From NCBI GenBank assembly GCA_016195765.1, contig JACPYZ010000095.1:1-9691 (forward strand): a DNA stretch of 9,691 nt, read 5' to 3'. The stretch is from Candidatus Curtissbacteria bacterium (GTDB lineage: Bacteria; Patescibacteriota; Microgenomatia; Curtissbacterales; GWA2-41-24). This document shows, piece after piece, positions 1-6,411 of the stretch; the first letter of the stretch is position 1; every line of letters begins with the position of its first letter. The notes beneath the pieces were generated by a model. That model did no database searches. It saw only the letters and a list, made by a program, of their open reading frames with translations, and had not been told where the DNA came from. Position numbers and translations under genes: made by a program.

Positions 1-437
1 ATAAGTTCAATATTGTGAACAACCGTACCAATTGGGATTCTGGCAAGAGGCATAGCGTTTCCTGCACGCACTTCTGCTGTATCGCCGGAAATAAGAGTGT
101 CGCCAACTTTTAAGCCGTTTGGCGCGAGTATGTAACGCTTTTCGCCATCTTTGTAGTTCAAAAGCGCAATGTTGCTTGTCCGGTTTGGATCGTATTCAAC
201 AGAAACAACCAGAGCCGAAATACCAATCTTGTTTCTTTTAAAGTCGATTGTGCGCATATTTCTTTTATGCCCACCGGATTTTCTACCTGCTGTGACCTTA
301 CCATTGGTCCTACCACCTGTTTTATTAATCCTTGTGAGTAAGGATTTTTCTGGCATACTTCTGGTGATCTCATCGAACATTAGTGACGTTCGATGTCTAA
401 GCGATGGTGAGATTGGTCTATGTATTTTTACAGGCAT
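1..437 (-). CDS. rplB: 50S ribosomal protein L2, N-terminal part (cut by window edge)
   Basis: L2 is a primary 23S rRNA-binding protein near the peptidyl transferase centre and is needed for subunit association. The frame is open from an ATG at 437 to the left edge, giving about 145 codons of a protein that is usually near 275 residues. Readable family landmarks are PEKSLLTRINKTGGR, GGHKRNMRTIDFKRNK, EYDPNRTSNIALL, DGEKRYILAPNGLKVGD and, at the edge, IPIGTVVHNIEL. These follow the L2 OB-fold region closely with no gaps. The start is supported by a good Shine-Dalgarno site, AAGGAG at 444-449, six bases upstream. The gene begins one base after the rplW stop, so the two are surely cotranscribed and probably coupled. 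The C-terminal half, including the conserved His of the SH3-like domain, lies outside the window. Confidence 0.97.
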   Translation of the reverse strand, partial: MPVKIHRPISPSLRHRTSLMFDEITRSMPEKSLLTRINKTGGRTNGKVTAGRKSGGHKRNMRTIDFKRNKIGISALVVSVEYDPNRTSNIALLNYKDGEKRYILAPNGLKVGDTLISGDTAEVRAGNAMPLARIPIGTVVHNIEL

Positions 438-438
438 T

Positions 439-813
439 TTATGCTCCTTCTTTTCCTTCTATTTTTACTTTTTCTATTTCTTTTTCACTGCTTTTGTTTT
501 TTACTTTTTTCTCTTTTGCTTCTGTTTTTGGCGAAAGAGCTGCAATCGTTTGACCAGGTTTTATAGAAACAATTGCTTTTTTACCTCCACCAACCATGGT
601 GAATTTTCTGGTTTTGGCAACTTTTTTTTGTTTAGCTTTCATGGATATGATGTTAACGTTAACAACGTCGACAGAAAAAGATAAGTTAACTGCTCTTTTA
701 ACATCGTTTTTGGTGGATTTGTCTGCCACCTGAAACATATAAACACCCTTTACCATTTGCTGGTGCGCTTTTTCTGTTAGGATTGGCTTGACGATCACAT
801 CTTGTAAGTTCAT
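439..813 (-). CDS. rplW: 50S ribosomal protein L23 with charged C-terminal tail
   Basis: L23 sits at the peptide exit tunnel and is the docking site for trigger factor and SRP. The protein has 124 residues; the usual length is about 95-100. Residues 5-95 carry the L23 fold: DVIVKPILTEKAHQQ at the start, KSTKNDVKRAVNLSF in the middle, then a basic loop (KAKQKKVAKTRKFTM) that corresponds to the tunnel-reaching hairpin, and KKAIVSIKPGQTI as the last strand. Residues 96-124 are an extra tail made mainly of Lys and Glu. The ATG overlaps the rplD stop as ATGA (4 bp) and has GGAG at 822-825, eight bases upstream, so translation is probably coupled to rplD. The trigger-factor contact glutamate was not assigned with certainty. 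Confidence 0.96.
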   Translation of the reverse strand: MNLQDVIVKPILTEKAHQQMVKGVYMFQVADKSTKNDVKRAVNLSFSVDVVNVNIISMKAKQKKVAKTRKFTMVGGGKKAIVSIKPGQTIAALSPKTEAKEKKVKNKSSEKEIEKVKIEGKEGA

Positions 814-1517
814 TTAATTTTCTCCACTGCTTCTTTTGATAAAACTAAATTTTTATATGTTAGAACGGATAAAGCGTTAAGATTTGTGGCAATGTCTGTT
901 TTGATGTTTTGGATGTTTCTGGTTGCAAGTTTAAGATTTTCGTTTTTTGCGGGAATTACAATTAGGGTAGTGCCTGAAAGTTCAAGGTTTTTGACCATTT
1001 GAGCAATCACTTTAGTTTTTGACGTAGCTTTTTCAAAACCTGAAACTATTTTTATTTCATGATCTTTTGCTTTTGCAGAAAGTGCGCTAACTAGAGCCGC
1101 GTGTTTCATTTTTGTCGGAAGTGACATTTTGACATCGCGGAACCTTGGTGCAAAGACTCTTCCACCGCCAACCCAAATCGGTGATCTACGAGAACCGGCA
1201 CGAGCATTGCCAGTACCTTTTTGGCGCCATGGTTTTGCACCACCACCGTTTACTTCACCCCTGGTTTTTGTGTGTGCGGTGTGAGTTCCCATATTTGTTT
1301 GATATACACGAACCGCATGGGCAATTAGAGTTTTGTTTATTGGTTGGCCAAAAATTTCCTTTGGCAAGGTAATTGAACCGGCTGCTTTACCATCTAAACC
1401 AAATACCGTCAGTGACAATCCGCTCGTTTTTGGTGCTGTTTCTGCTTTTGGGACTTCTTTGACAGCTGGTTTAGTTATTATTTCTTTTTTTGTTACTTTT
1501 ACTTTAGCGACTGCCAT
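810..1517 (-). CDS. rplD: 50S ribosomal protein L4 with N-terminal extension
   Basis: L4 binds 23S rRNA domain I and sends a long loop into the exit tunnel. In E. coli it also represses its own S10 operon. The protein has 235 residues against the usual 200-210. Residues 1-32 are an added Lys/Ala/Pro-rich segment (MAVAKVKVTKKEIITKP...). The conserved protein begins near SLTVFGLDGKAAGSITL. The hallmark tunnel loop GGGAKPWRQKGTGNARAG is followed by SRRSPIWVGGGRVFAPR, and then by the Rossmann-like C-terminal part. The ATG directly follows the rplC stop (TAAATG). GAGG at 1526-1529, eight bases upstream inside the rplC tail, serves as ribosome binding site. The stop overlaps the rplW start. A later start that would remove the extension has no better ribosome binding site, so I keep this one. 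Confidence 0.97.
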   Translation of the reverse strand: MAVAKVKVTKKEIITKPAVKEVPKAETAPKTSGLSLTVFGLDGKAAGSITLPKEIFGQPINKTLIAHAVRVYQTNMGTHTAHTKTRGEVNGGGAKPWRQKGTGNARAGSRRSPIWVGGGRVFAPRFRDVKMSLPTKMKHAALVSALSAKAKDHEIKIVSGFEKATSKTKVIAQMVKNLELSGTTLIVIPAKNENLKLATRNIQNIKTDIATNLNALSVLTYKNLVLSKEAVEKIK

Positions 1518-2246
1518 TTATTTTTCCTCTTTCTTTTCTTCTTTTGTCTCTTGGGGCTCTTCTTTTGCTTCTGGTTTCTTTTCGTCTTTATTTTCTTTAT
1601 CTTCTTCCTCGTCGTCTTTTTTCTCTTCTGGAGGCGCAACGTAAGCTTTTGCTTTACCAGTTTTTTCTATAATGACAACACCATTTTTGTGACCGGGTAC
1701 TGCTCCAATGACTTCGATCGTGTTTGTATCTAAAATTATTTCGAATATTTCAAGATCTCTTGTGGTGTGAGTTACGGCTCCCATATGACCTGCCATTTTT
1801 TTACCTTTGTAAACACGGCCCGGAGTTGTAGTTTGGCCAATTGAACCAGGCGCCCTGTGTCTGTCTGACTGACCATGAGTTTTTGGTCCACCATGGAAAC
1901 CCCATCTACGAATACCGCCTGCAAAGCCTCGGCCTTTTGAAGTACCGGTGACTTTGACCAGATCCTGCTTTTGAAAATTAGAAACGGTAACTGTATCACC
2001 GGTTTTTATATCTTCTTGAGACTTAATTTCGTGAATATGCCTTGGTGCAAAACCAAGAGAAGTTATGAAATGAGTTTGTGCTTTGTTGGGATTTTTTCTT
2101 TTACCAAAAGCGATTGCCACTCTTCCTTCTTTTTTAAAGGCAACTACGGAAGGATCTGCTTTAATCTGTGTAACCGCGACACGATGACCGTTTTTGTCAA
2201 AACGAGTTGTCATGTTTCCTTTGATGCCAAATATGGTTTGTATCAT
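1518..2246 (-). CDS. rplC: 50S ribosomal protein L3 with Lys/Glu-rich tail
   Basis: L3 is an early 50S assembly protein whose central loop approaches the peptidyl transferase centre. Residues 1-204 match the family. They start MIQTIFGIKGNMT, where many L3 proteins have an M(K)GLIGKK-type start. The centre loop is visible as GTSKGRGFAGGIRRWGF, then KTHGQSDRHRAPGSIGQ and PGRVYKGKKMAGHMG. The Gln that PrmB methylates in E. coli (AGQMG) is His here (residue 154), so this L3 would not be a PrmB substrate; other bacteria also lack that Gln. Residues 205-242 form a tail of almost only Lys, Glu and Asp with no L3 counterpart. The ATG has only a weak GGAA eight bases upstream but overlaps the stop of a small upstream ORF as ATGA. 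The start also follows an 11-bp hairpin. rplD follows with no gap. Confidence 0.97.
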   Translation of the reverse strand: MIQTIFGIKGNMTTRFDKNGHRVAVTQIKADPSVVAFKKEGRVAIAFGKRKNPNKAQTHFITSLGFAPRHIHEIKSQEDIKTGDTVTVSNFQKQDLVKVTGTSKGRGFAGGIRRWGFHGGPKTHGQSDRHRAPGSIGQTTTPGRVYKGKKMAGHMGAVTHTTRDLEIFEIILDTNTIEVIGAVPGHKNGVVIIEKTGKAKAYVAPPEEKKDDEEEDKENKDEKKPEAKEEPQETKEEKKEEK

Positions 2247-2311
2247 TTTATTTGTTCCAATTTACAAATTAAATAATTTGTAAATCGAGTAGTCATAAAG
2301 TTGCAGTGCAA
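2243..2311 (-). CDS. Putative 22-codon leader ORF coupled to rplC
   Basis: This is a short open frame with a TTG start at 2311, the reading LHCNFMTTRFTNYLICKLEQ plus IK, and a TGA stop that shares the bases ATGA with the rplC start. AAGGAG at 2317-2322 lies five bases before the TTG and is among the best Shine-Dalgarno matches in the window. rplC itself has only a weak site. If translated, ribosomes finishing here would be delivered onto the rplC start, and they would have to melt the hairpin at 2260-2285, which lies within this frame. No homology is recognised. An internal ATG at 2296 is a weaker alternative start because it is 20 bases from the Shine-Dalgarno site. The AAGGAG also overlaps a possible -10 element, so it could be promoter sequence instead. 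A frame of this length can occur by chance. Confidence 0.35.
   Translation of the reverse strand: MHCNFMTTRFTNYLICKLEQIK
2260..2285 (-). promoter_or_regulatory. 11-bp hairpin just upstream of rplC start
   Basis: The minus strand reads ATTTACAAATT, a four-base loop ATTT, then AATTTGTAAAT, a perfect 11-bp stem. It ends 13 bases before the rplC ATG and lies inside the putative leader ORF. It is A/T-rich, so only moderately stable, but no mismatch is present. It could control access to the rplC start or be a transcription pause. It lacks a following U-tract, so a terminator role is unlikely. Confidence 0.55.
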
Positions 2312-2320
2312 TAAATCTCC

Positions 2321-2329
2321 TTTATAACA
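2321..2329 (-). promoter_or_regulatory. Candidate extended -10 promoter for rplC-rplD-rplW-rplB
   Basis: The minus strand reads TGTTATAAA, an extended -10 (TGn plus TATAAA, 5 of 6 matches). No convincing -35 hexamer is seen, as is tolerated for extended -10 promoters. Transcription would begin near 2314, directly after the terminator-like element, and give a leader of about 68 bases carrying the 11-bp hairpin. It closely resembles the TGTTATAAT upstream of rpsL. The motif overlaps AAGGAG, which could be a Shine-Dalgarno site instead. Confidence 0.4.
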
Positions 2330-2331
2330 GC

Positions 2332-2398
2332 AAAAAAGCAGGATGCCTTGAGATTGAACCGATGTAAGGTTAATTACATCCGGGTTTTCAGGTATCCC
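2332..2398 (-). terminator. Structured terminator/attenuator-like element between rpsJ and rplC
   Basis: On the minus strand an outer stem pairs GGATACC (2391-2397) with GGCATCC (2341-2347), with one A-C mismatch. An inner stem pairs GATGTAA (2374-2380) with TTACATC (2361-2367) around a six-base loop, and is extended by CC/GG across one bulged G. Three bases after the outer stem there is a run of six T (2332-2337). The shape is compatible with an intrinsic terminator or a regulated attenuator ending the rpsJ transcript. The internal sequence ACCTGAAAACCC and GGTTCAATCTCAA, left unpaired between the stems, is more elaborate than a simple terminator needs. It matches no riboswitch class that I recognise. 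Confidence 0.5.
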
Positions 2399-2400
2399 AC

Positions 2401-2421
2401 CAGTTAACAATAATTTAACTG
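2401..2421 (-). repeat. 7-bp inverted repeat in rpsJ-rplC gap
   Basis: CAGTTAA and TTAACTG form a perfect 7-bp stem around a seven-base loop. It lies three bases upstream (on the minus strand) of the structured element, so it might be part of the same folded leader. It is A/T-rich and could also be incidental. Confidence 0.35.
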
Positions 2422-2480
2422 TTAACGGCTATTTATTATTTTGCTTTAACTCACTACCTCCATTTTGATTAAAAGTAGCT

Positions 2481-2522
2481 GATTTATGACTTACGATTGA
2501 CGATTTTAAAAAATCATAAATC
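2481..2522. repeat. 9-bp inverted repeat after rpsJ
   Basis: GATTTATGA (2481-2489) and TCATAAATC (2514-2522) are perfect inverted copies 24 bases apart. Between them are a nested GATTTT/AAAATC palindrome (2502-2515, sharing two bases with the outer arm) and a short repeat of CGATT/CGATT type. It begins 14 bases after the rpsJ stop. There is no following T-run on the minus strand, so a simple terminator is not supported. RNA 3'-end protection or a protein site is possible. Confidence 0.4.
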
Positions 2523-2536
2523 CTAAGTATCTAAAA

Positions 2537-2845
2537 TCACATCTTAAGAACGATATCAACGCCAGCTGGAAGTTCTAAGTGAGTTAGTGAATCAATCGTT
2601 TTATTGGTTGGTTCGATAATGTCGATTAACCTTTTGTGAATACGCATTTCAAACTGTTCTCGGGCATCTTTGTCTGTGTGAGGACTTTTGGTTACAATGT
2701 ATTTTTCAATTTTTGTGGGCAAGGGGATTGGACCAGAAATTTTTGCACCGGTACCAAGAGCTGTATTTATGATGTCTTTACAGGCCGTGTCAATAACACG
2801 TGCGTCGTATGCTTTTAATCTTACTCTGATTCTTCCTTTTGGCAT
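2537..2845 (-). CDS. rpsJ: 30S ribosomal protein S10 (NusE)
   Basis: S10 is a 30S head protein and, as NusE, pairs with NusB in transcription antitermination and with NusG in transcription-translation coupling. The length of 102 residues is exactly usual. Landmarks are RIRVRLKAYDARVIDTACK, GAKISGPIPLPTKIEKY, the loop SPHTDKDAREQFEMR, and the end HLELPAGVDIVLKM. All follow S10 with no gaps. The gene is set apart from its neighbours: the tuf terminator is upstream and a 290-bp gap with a second terminator-like element is downstream. In most bacteria rplC follows rpsJ closely. No Shine-Dalgarno site precedes the ATG. A TATAAT overlaps the start codon itself and therefore cannot be its promoter in the usual geometry. 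Confidence 0.97.
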   Translation of the reverse strand: MPKGRIRVRLKAYDARVIDTACKDIINTALGTGAKISGPIPLPTKIEKYIVTKSPHTDKDAREQFEMRIHKRLIDIIEPTNKTIDSLTHLELPAGVDIVLKM

Positions 2846-2869
2846 TATATTTTAGTTAAAGTGCGACAA

Positions 2870-2897
2870 AATTAGCCCATATTTTTCAAAGCTAATT
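2870..2897 (-). repeat. 7-bp inverted repeat in tuf-rpsJ gap
   Basis: On the minus strand AATTAGC and GCTAATT flank a 14-base A/T-rich segment, between the tuf terminator and the rpsJ start. It could be a small leader hairpin in an rpsJ transcript that reads through the terminator, or an operator-like site. The stem is weak. I see no clear promoter in this 111-bp gap. Confidence 0.3.
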
Positions 2898-2915
2898 AGG
2901 TTCGTGAATTCTAGC

Positions 2916-2946
2916 AAAAAAAAAGGCCCAGTGCAATGCTTGGGAC
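2916..2946 (-). terminator. Intrinsic terminator after tuf
   Basis: On the minus strand, ten bases after the tuf stop, the sequence CCCA-A-GC-ATT-GC-AC-TGGG forms a stem with a small internal loop. Two bases later there is a run of nine T (2916-2924). This is the clearest Rho-independent terminator in the window. It separates the rpsL-to-tuf block from rpsJ and the S10 block. Confidence 0.8.
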
Positions 2947-2956
2947 TAAGTTACTA

Positions 2957-4141
2957 TTAGGCAATAATTTTGGAAACGACTCCGGCGCCTACTGTGTGGC
3001 CGCCTTCGCGAATGGCGAAGCGAAGTCCTTCTTCCATTGCGACGGGAGAGATAAGCTTAACTTTCATTTTTGTGTTGTCACCAGGCATAACCATTTCGGT
3101 GCCTTCTGGAAGTGTAGCTTCTCCAGTAACGTCTGTGGTTCTAACATAGAACTGTGGACGATAACCTGTAAAGAATGGTGTGTGACGTCCACCCTCTTCT
3201 TTGGCTAAGATGTAAACTTCTGCTTCGAATTCTGTGTGAGGAGTAGCAGAACCTGGTTTTGAGAGGACTTGACCTCTTTCCACATCGTCTTTTTCTACAC
3301 CTCTTAGGAGAATGCCAACGTTGTCTCCAGCTTCACCTTGATCTAATTCTTTTCTAAACATTTCAACACCAGTAACTGTTGTTGCTTTGGTGGGGCGAAT
3401 ACCGACAATTTCGATGTTATCGTTAACTTTAACGATGCCTCTTTCGATTCTGCCTGTGACAACTGTTCCCCTACCTTTAATGCTGAAAACATCTTCTACT
3501 GGCATTAAGAAGGGCTTATCTAGGTCTCGAACTGGTGTGGGGATCTTTTCGTCGACTGCATTCATCAAGTCTTCGATTGCTTTTAAGGAATCTGCATCGC
3601 CTTCTAGCGCTTTTTTCGCGGATCCACGAATGATTACGACGTTTTTGCCATCGTATTCATACTTGTCTAGAAGTTCACGAACTTCGAGTTCAACTAGATC
3701 TAGCAGTTCCGCATCTTGAACCATGTCACATTTGTTTAGGAAAACGACAATTGCAGGAACGTTTACTTGTCTTGCAAGAAGAACGTGTTCTCTGGTTTGA
3801 GGCATAGGACCGTCTGGTGCTGACACAACAAGAATCGCGCCGTCCATTTGAGCTGCACCTGTTATCATGTTTTTGATGTAGTCGGCGTGACCTGGAGCGT
3901 CGATGTGAGCGTAGTGACGTTTTTCTGTTTCGTACTCTACGTGAGTAATGTTAATAGTGATTCCGCGTTGTCTTTCTTCTGGAGCATTGTCGATCTGGTC
4001 GTAAGCCTTTTTCTCACCAAAACCTTTGCCCGCTGCCCAGCTTGTGATTGCTGCAGTTAAGGTGGTTTTACCGTGGTCTACGTGGCCGATTGTACCGATA
4101 TTGACGTGTGGTTTATTTCTGACGTATTTTCCTGTTGCCAT
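2957..4141 (-). CDS. tuf: Translation elongation factor EF-Tu
   Basis: EF-Tu is a GTPase that brings aminoacyl-tRNA to the ribosomal A site. It is full length at 394 residues. GTPase motifs are intact: GHVDHGKT (19-26), the switch I Thr in RGIT (Thr62), DAPGH (81-85, with the catalytic His85), NKCD (136-139) and GSAKKAL (from 173). Domain 2 begins near PFLMPVEDVFSIKGRGTVVTG, and domain 3 carries HTPFFTGYRPQFYVRTTDVTG and ends VVSKIIA. Domain 3 matches the expected tRNA- and EF-Ts-binding surface. No Shine-Dalgarno site precedes the ATG. Instead, TATAAT ends seven bases before the A of the start codon, which predicts a leaderless mRNA. A strong terminator follows. It is the only tuf copy in the window. 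Confidence 0.98.
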   Translation of the reverse strand: MATGKYVRNKPHVNIGTIGHVDHGKTTLTAAITSWAAGKGFGEKKAYDQIDNAPEERQRGITINITHVEYETEKRHYAHIDAPGHADYIKNMITGAAQMDGAILVVSAPDGPMPQTREHVLLARQVNVPAIVVFLNKCDMVQDAELLDLVELEVRELLDKYEYDGKNVVIIRGSAKKALEGDADSLKAIEDLMNAVDEKIPTPVRDLDKPFLMPVEDVFSIKGRGTVVTGRIERGIVKVNDNIEIVGIRPTKATTVTGVEMFRKELDQGEAGDNVGILLRGVEKDDVERGQVLSKPGSATPHTEFEAEVYILAKEEGGRHTPFFTGYRPQFYVRTTDVTGEATLPEGTEMVMPGDNTKMKVKLISPVAMEEGLRFAIREGGHTVGAGVVSKIIA

Positions 4142-4147
4142 TTTTTG

Positions 4148-4177
4148 ATTATATTTTTAAGGACTGCTTTTGAACAA
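4148..4177 (-). promoter_or_regulatory. Candidate tuf promoter giving a leaderless mRNA
   Basis: The -10 is a perfect TATAAT (4148-4153). Counting its last T as -7 places +1 exactly on the A of the tuf ATG (4141). A weak -35, TTGTTC (4172-4177, 3 of 6), is 18 bases upstream, and a second TTGTTC lies at 4182-4187. The 120-bp fusA-tuf gap also has AAGGACT and AGTCCTT as inverted copies (4159-4165 and 4238-4244). The A/T-rich context makes a chance TATAAT possible. Confidence 0.45.
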
Positions 4178-4261
4178 TTAAGAACAAAAATGATACCAGT
4201 TGCGGCTGATATCGTTAGAGTAGTTTAGCCAATATTTAGTCCTTTTGCAATAGGGCAAACG

Positions 4262-6406
4262 CTAACTTTCTTTGTTAGTATCGCCTTTCATTTTGGCGAC
4301 GATTTTATCCGCAATATTACCGGGAACTTCTTCATAATGGGACGGTTCCATGTAGGCGGAGCCGCGACCTTGGGTCATTGAGCGCAGAGTTGTGACGTAG
4401 CCTGACATTTCCGAAAGTGGAACTAGAGCATTGATAATGACGCTATTGCCGTGGTGGTCAGAAGAGTTGATTTGGGCACGTTTTGAAGATAAATCACCGA
4501 TTACATCCCCCATGAATTCTTCCGGAAGAGTAACTTCTACTTTCATGATAGGTTCAAGTAGAATTAGATCTGCTTTCTTAACGGCGTCTTCAAAAGCCAT
4601 ACTTCCTGCGATTTTGAAAGCAACATCGCTAGAATCGACATCGTGATACGAACCATCGTAAACGGTGGCTTTAATATCGACCATTGGATAGCCTGCCATC
4701 ACGCCCATTTCCATTTTTTCTTTAATACCCTTTTCGATCGAAGGAATATATTCGCCTGGAATTGCGCCACCTTTGATGGCGTTGACGTATTCAAAACCTT
4801 CGCCCCTGCCTTTTGGTTCGACACGAAGTTGAGCATGACCATATTGGCCGCGACCACCAGATTGCCTGATGTATTTACCTTCGCCTTCTGCTTGTTTTTT
4901 AATGGTTTCGCGGTAAGCAACCTGAGGGCTGCCAACATTGGCAGCAACAGAAAATTCGCGTTTCATACGGTCTACCAGAATTTCCAAATGCAATTCGCCC
5001 ATACCAGAAATAATGGTTTGTCCGGTTTCTTGATCACCTTTAATACGGAAGGTTGGGTCTTCTTCTGAAAGACGACCTAGAGCGTAACCTAGTTTTTCTT
5101 GATCGGCTTTTGTTTGCGGTTCAATGGCTAGTGAAATGACAGGATCTGGGAAAGAAATTGATTCTAGGATGATCGGGTTTGTTTCATCGCAAAGAGTATC
5201 CCCTGTTCCGGTGTTTTTAAGGCCAACCACACCTACAATTTCCCCTGCGTAAGCTTCGTTAATTTCCTCACGCTTATCAGCGTGCATTAGGAGTAAACGG
5301 CCGATTCTTTCCTTGTCGTGTTTGGTAGTATTGGCAACAGTAGCACCAGATTTTAGAGTCCCAGAATAAACACGAACGTAAGTTAATTTACCAACATGTG
5401 GGTCTACCTGGATTTTGAAAGCCAAACCACAAAATGGTGCGTCCAGAACCTGTTTTCTGACTTCTGGCTCTTCGGTTTTAGGGTTTTTACCCTCGATTTC
5501 TGGAATATCCATCGGGGATGGAAGATATTCAACCACGGCATCAAGCAAAGGTTGAACGCCTTTGTTTCGAAGTGAAGATCCTGCTAAAACCGGCACGATT
5601 TGGTATTTAATAACGGCGGCTCTTAGACCTTTTTTAAGATCGTCTATTGCCAGCTCATCGCCGGCCAAATATTTTTCAAGAAGCGTATCGTCCGTTTCTG
5701 CAATTTTTTCGATAAGTTCGTGCCTATATTTTTCTACATTGGCTTTTTCTTCTTCTGGGATTGGCACTTCTGAAAATTTCATACCAGACTTGTCTGTTTC
5801 ATCCCAAACGTAGGCTTTTTGAGTTAATAGATCGATTACGCCTTTGAAGTCATTTTCTTTACCAAGAGGAATATTGTATGGATAAGCAGGCGCACCGAGA
5901 CGATCTTTAATTGATTTCAAAGTGGCGTAGTAATCTGCACCCATTTTGTCCATTTTATTTACAAAGCAAACACGAGGAACTTTGTACTTGTCGGCCTGAC
6001 GCCAGACAGTTTCTGACTGAGATTGCACTCCTTCTTCGGCATCAAGAACCGTAACCCCACCATCAAGGACTCTGAGTGATCTTTCTACTTCTGCTGTAAA
6101 ATCAACATGGCCTGGAGTATCGATAATGTTGACTCTAAAATCAATATCTTTAAAGGGACCTGTTGTTGGTTTCCAAAATGTAGTGATGGCTGCTGAAACT
6201 ATCGTGATTCCCCTTTCTCTTTCTTGCTCCATCCAATCGGTAACCGTGTTACCTTCGTCAATATCACCAAGCTTGTAGGTTCTACCTGTGTAGTAAAGAA
6301 TTCTTTCTGTTGTTGTGGTTTTGCCGGCATCGATATGGGCAATAATGCCGATATTTCTTATGCGGTCGAGTGGATAGTTACGATTTGTGGTTGTTGTTTG
6401 AGCCAT
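4262..6406 (-). CDS. fusA: Translation elongation factor EF-G
   Basis: EF-G is a GTPase that drives ribosomal translocation and, with RRF, ribosome recycling. The 714 residues cover all five domains. GTPase motifs are AHIDAGKT (23-30), the switch I Thr in RGIT (Thr68), DTPGH (96-100), NKMD (150-153) and GSSLRNKG. Domain II carries APFCGLAFKIQVDPHVGKL. Domain III includes GMGELHLEILVDRMKREF. The domain IV tip has GSYHDVDSSDVAFKIA, with the His that enters the decoding centre. Domain V has PIMKVEVTLPEEFMGDVIGD. The pattern fits the canonical EF-G rather than the EF-G2, tetracycline-resistance or LepA branches. The ATG has no Shine-Dalgarno site. A candidate promoter lies in the 44-bp gap to the Gre-like gene upstream. 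Confidence 0.98.
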   Translation of the reverse strand: MAQTTTTNRNYPLDRIRNIGIIAHIDAGKTTTTERILYYTGRTYKLGDIDEGNTVTDWMEQERERGITIVSAAITTFWKPTTGPFKDIDFRVNIIDTPGHVDFTAEVERSLRVLDGGVTVLDAEEGVQSQSETVWRQADKYKVPRVCFVNKMDKMGADYYATLKSIKDRLGAPAYPYNIPLGKENDFKGVIDLLTQKAYVWDETDKSGMKFSEVPIPEEEKANVEKYRHELIEKIAETDDTLLEKYLAGDELAIDDLKKGLRAAVIKYQIVPVLAGSSLRNKGVQPLLDAVVEYLPSPMDIPEIEGKNPKTEEPEVRKQVLDAPFCGLAFKIQVDPHVGKLTYVRVYSGTLKSGATVANTTKHDKERIGRLLLMHADKREEINEAYAGEIVGVVGLKNTGTGDTLCDETNPIILESISFPDPVISLAIEPQTKADQEKLGYALGRLSEEDPTFRIKGDQETGQTIISGMGELHLEILVDRMKREFSVAANVGSPQVAYRETIKKQAEGEGKYIRQSGGRGQYGHAQLRVEPKGRGEGFEYVNAIKGGAIPGEYIPSIEKGIKEKMEMGVMAGYPMVDIKATVYDGSYHDVDSSDVAFKIAGSMAFEDAVKKADLILLEPIMKVEVTLPEEFMGDVIGDLSSKRAQINSSDHHGNSVIINALVPLSEMSGYVTTLRSMTQGRGSAYMEPSHYEEVPGNIADKIVAKMKGDTNKES

Positions 6407-6411
6407 AGGTT

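Noticed and set aside
169..684. Long plus-strand open frame rich in Phe, plus several other plus-strand frames over tuf, fusA and rpoC
   Set aside because: They are antisense shadows of the Lys/Glu-rich or conserved genes on the minus strand, with biased composition, no ribosome binding site and no recognisable domain.
1785..1787. Loss of the PrmB-methylated Gln in L3 (His in AGHMG) as a striking finding
   Set aside because: Many bacteria lack Gln at this position, so it is ordinary variation.
2341..2398. tRNA-like look of GGATGCC...GGTATCC followed by CCACCA-like bases on the plus strand, and GGTTCAATC on the minus strand
   Set aside because: The distance between the arms is only about 57 bases, and no D-arm or anticodon arm can be drawn. 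The T-loop-like stretch cannot close a proper five-pair stem.
810..2539. Recoded TGA, as in some candidate phyla
   Set aside because: TGA ends rplD and rpsJ exactly where the protein families end, and no in-frame TGA is needed inside any conserved gene.
2844..2849. TATAAT directly at the rpsJ start as a promoter
   Set aside because: It overlaps the ATG, so transcription would begin inside the gene. The nearest -35-like TTGTCG is only 14 bases away.
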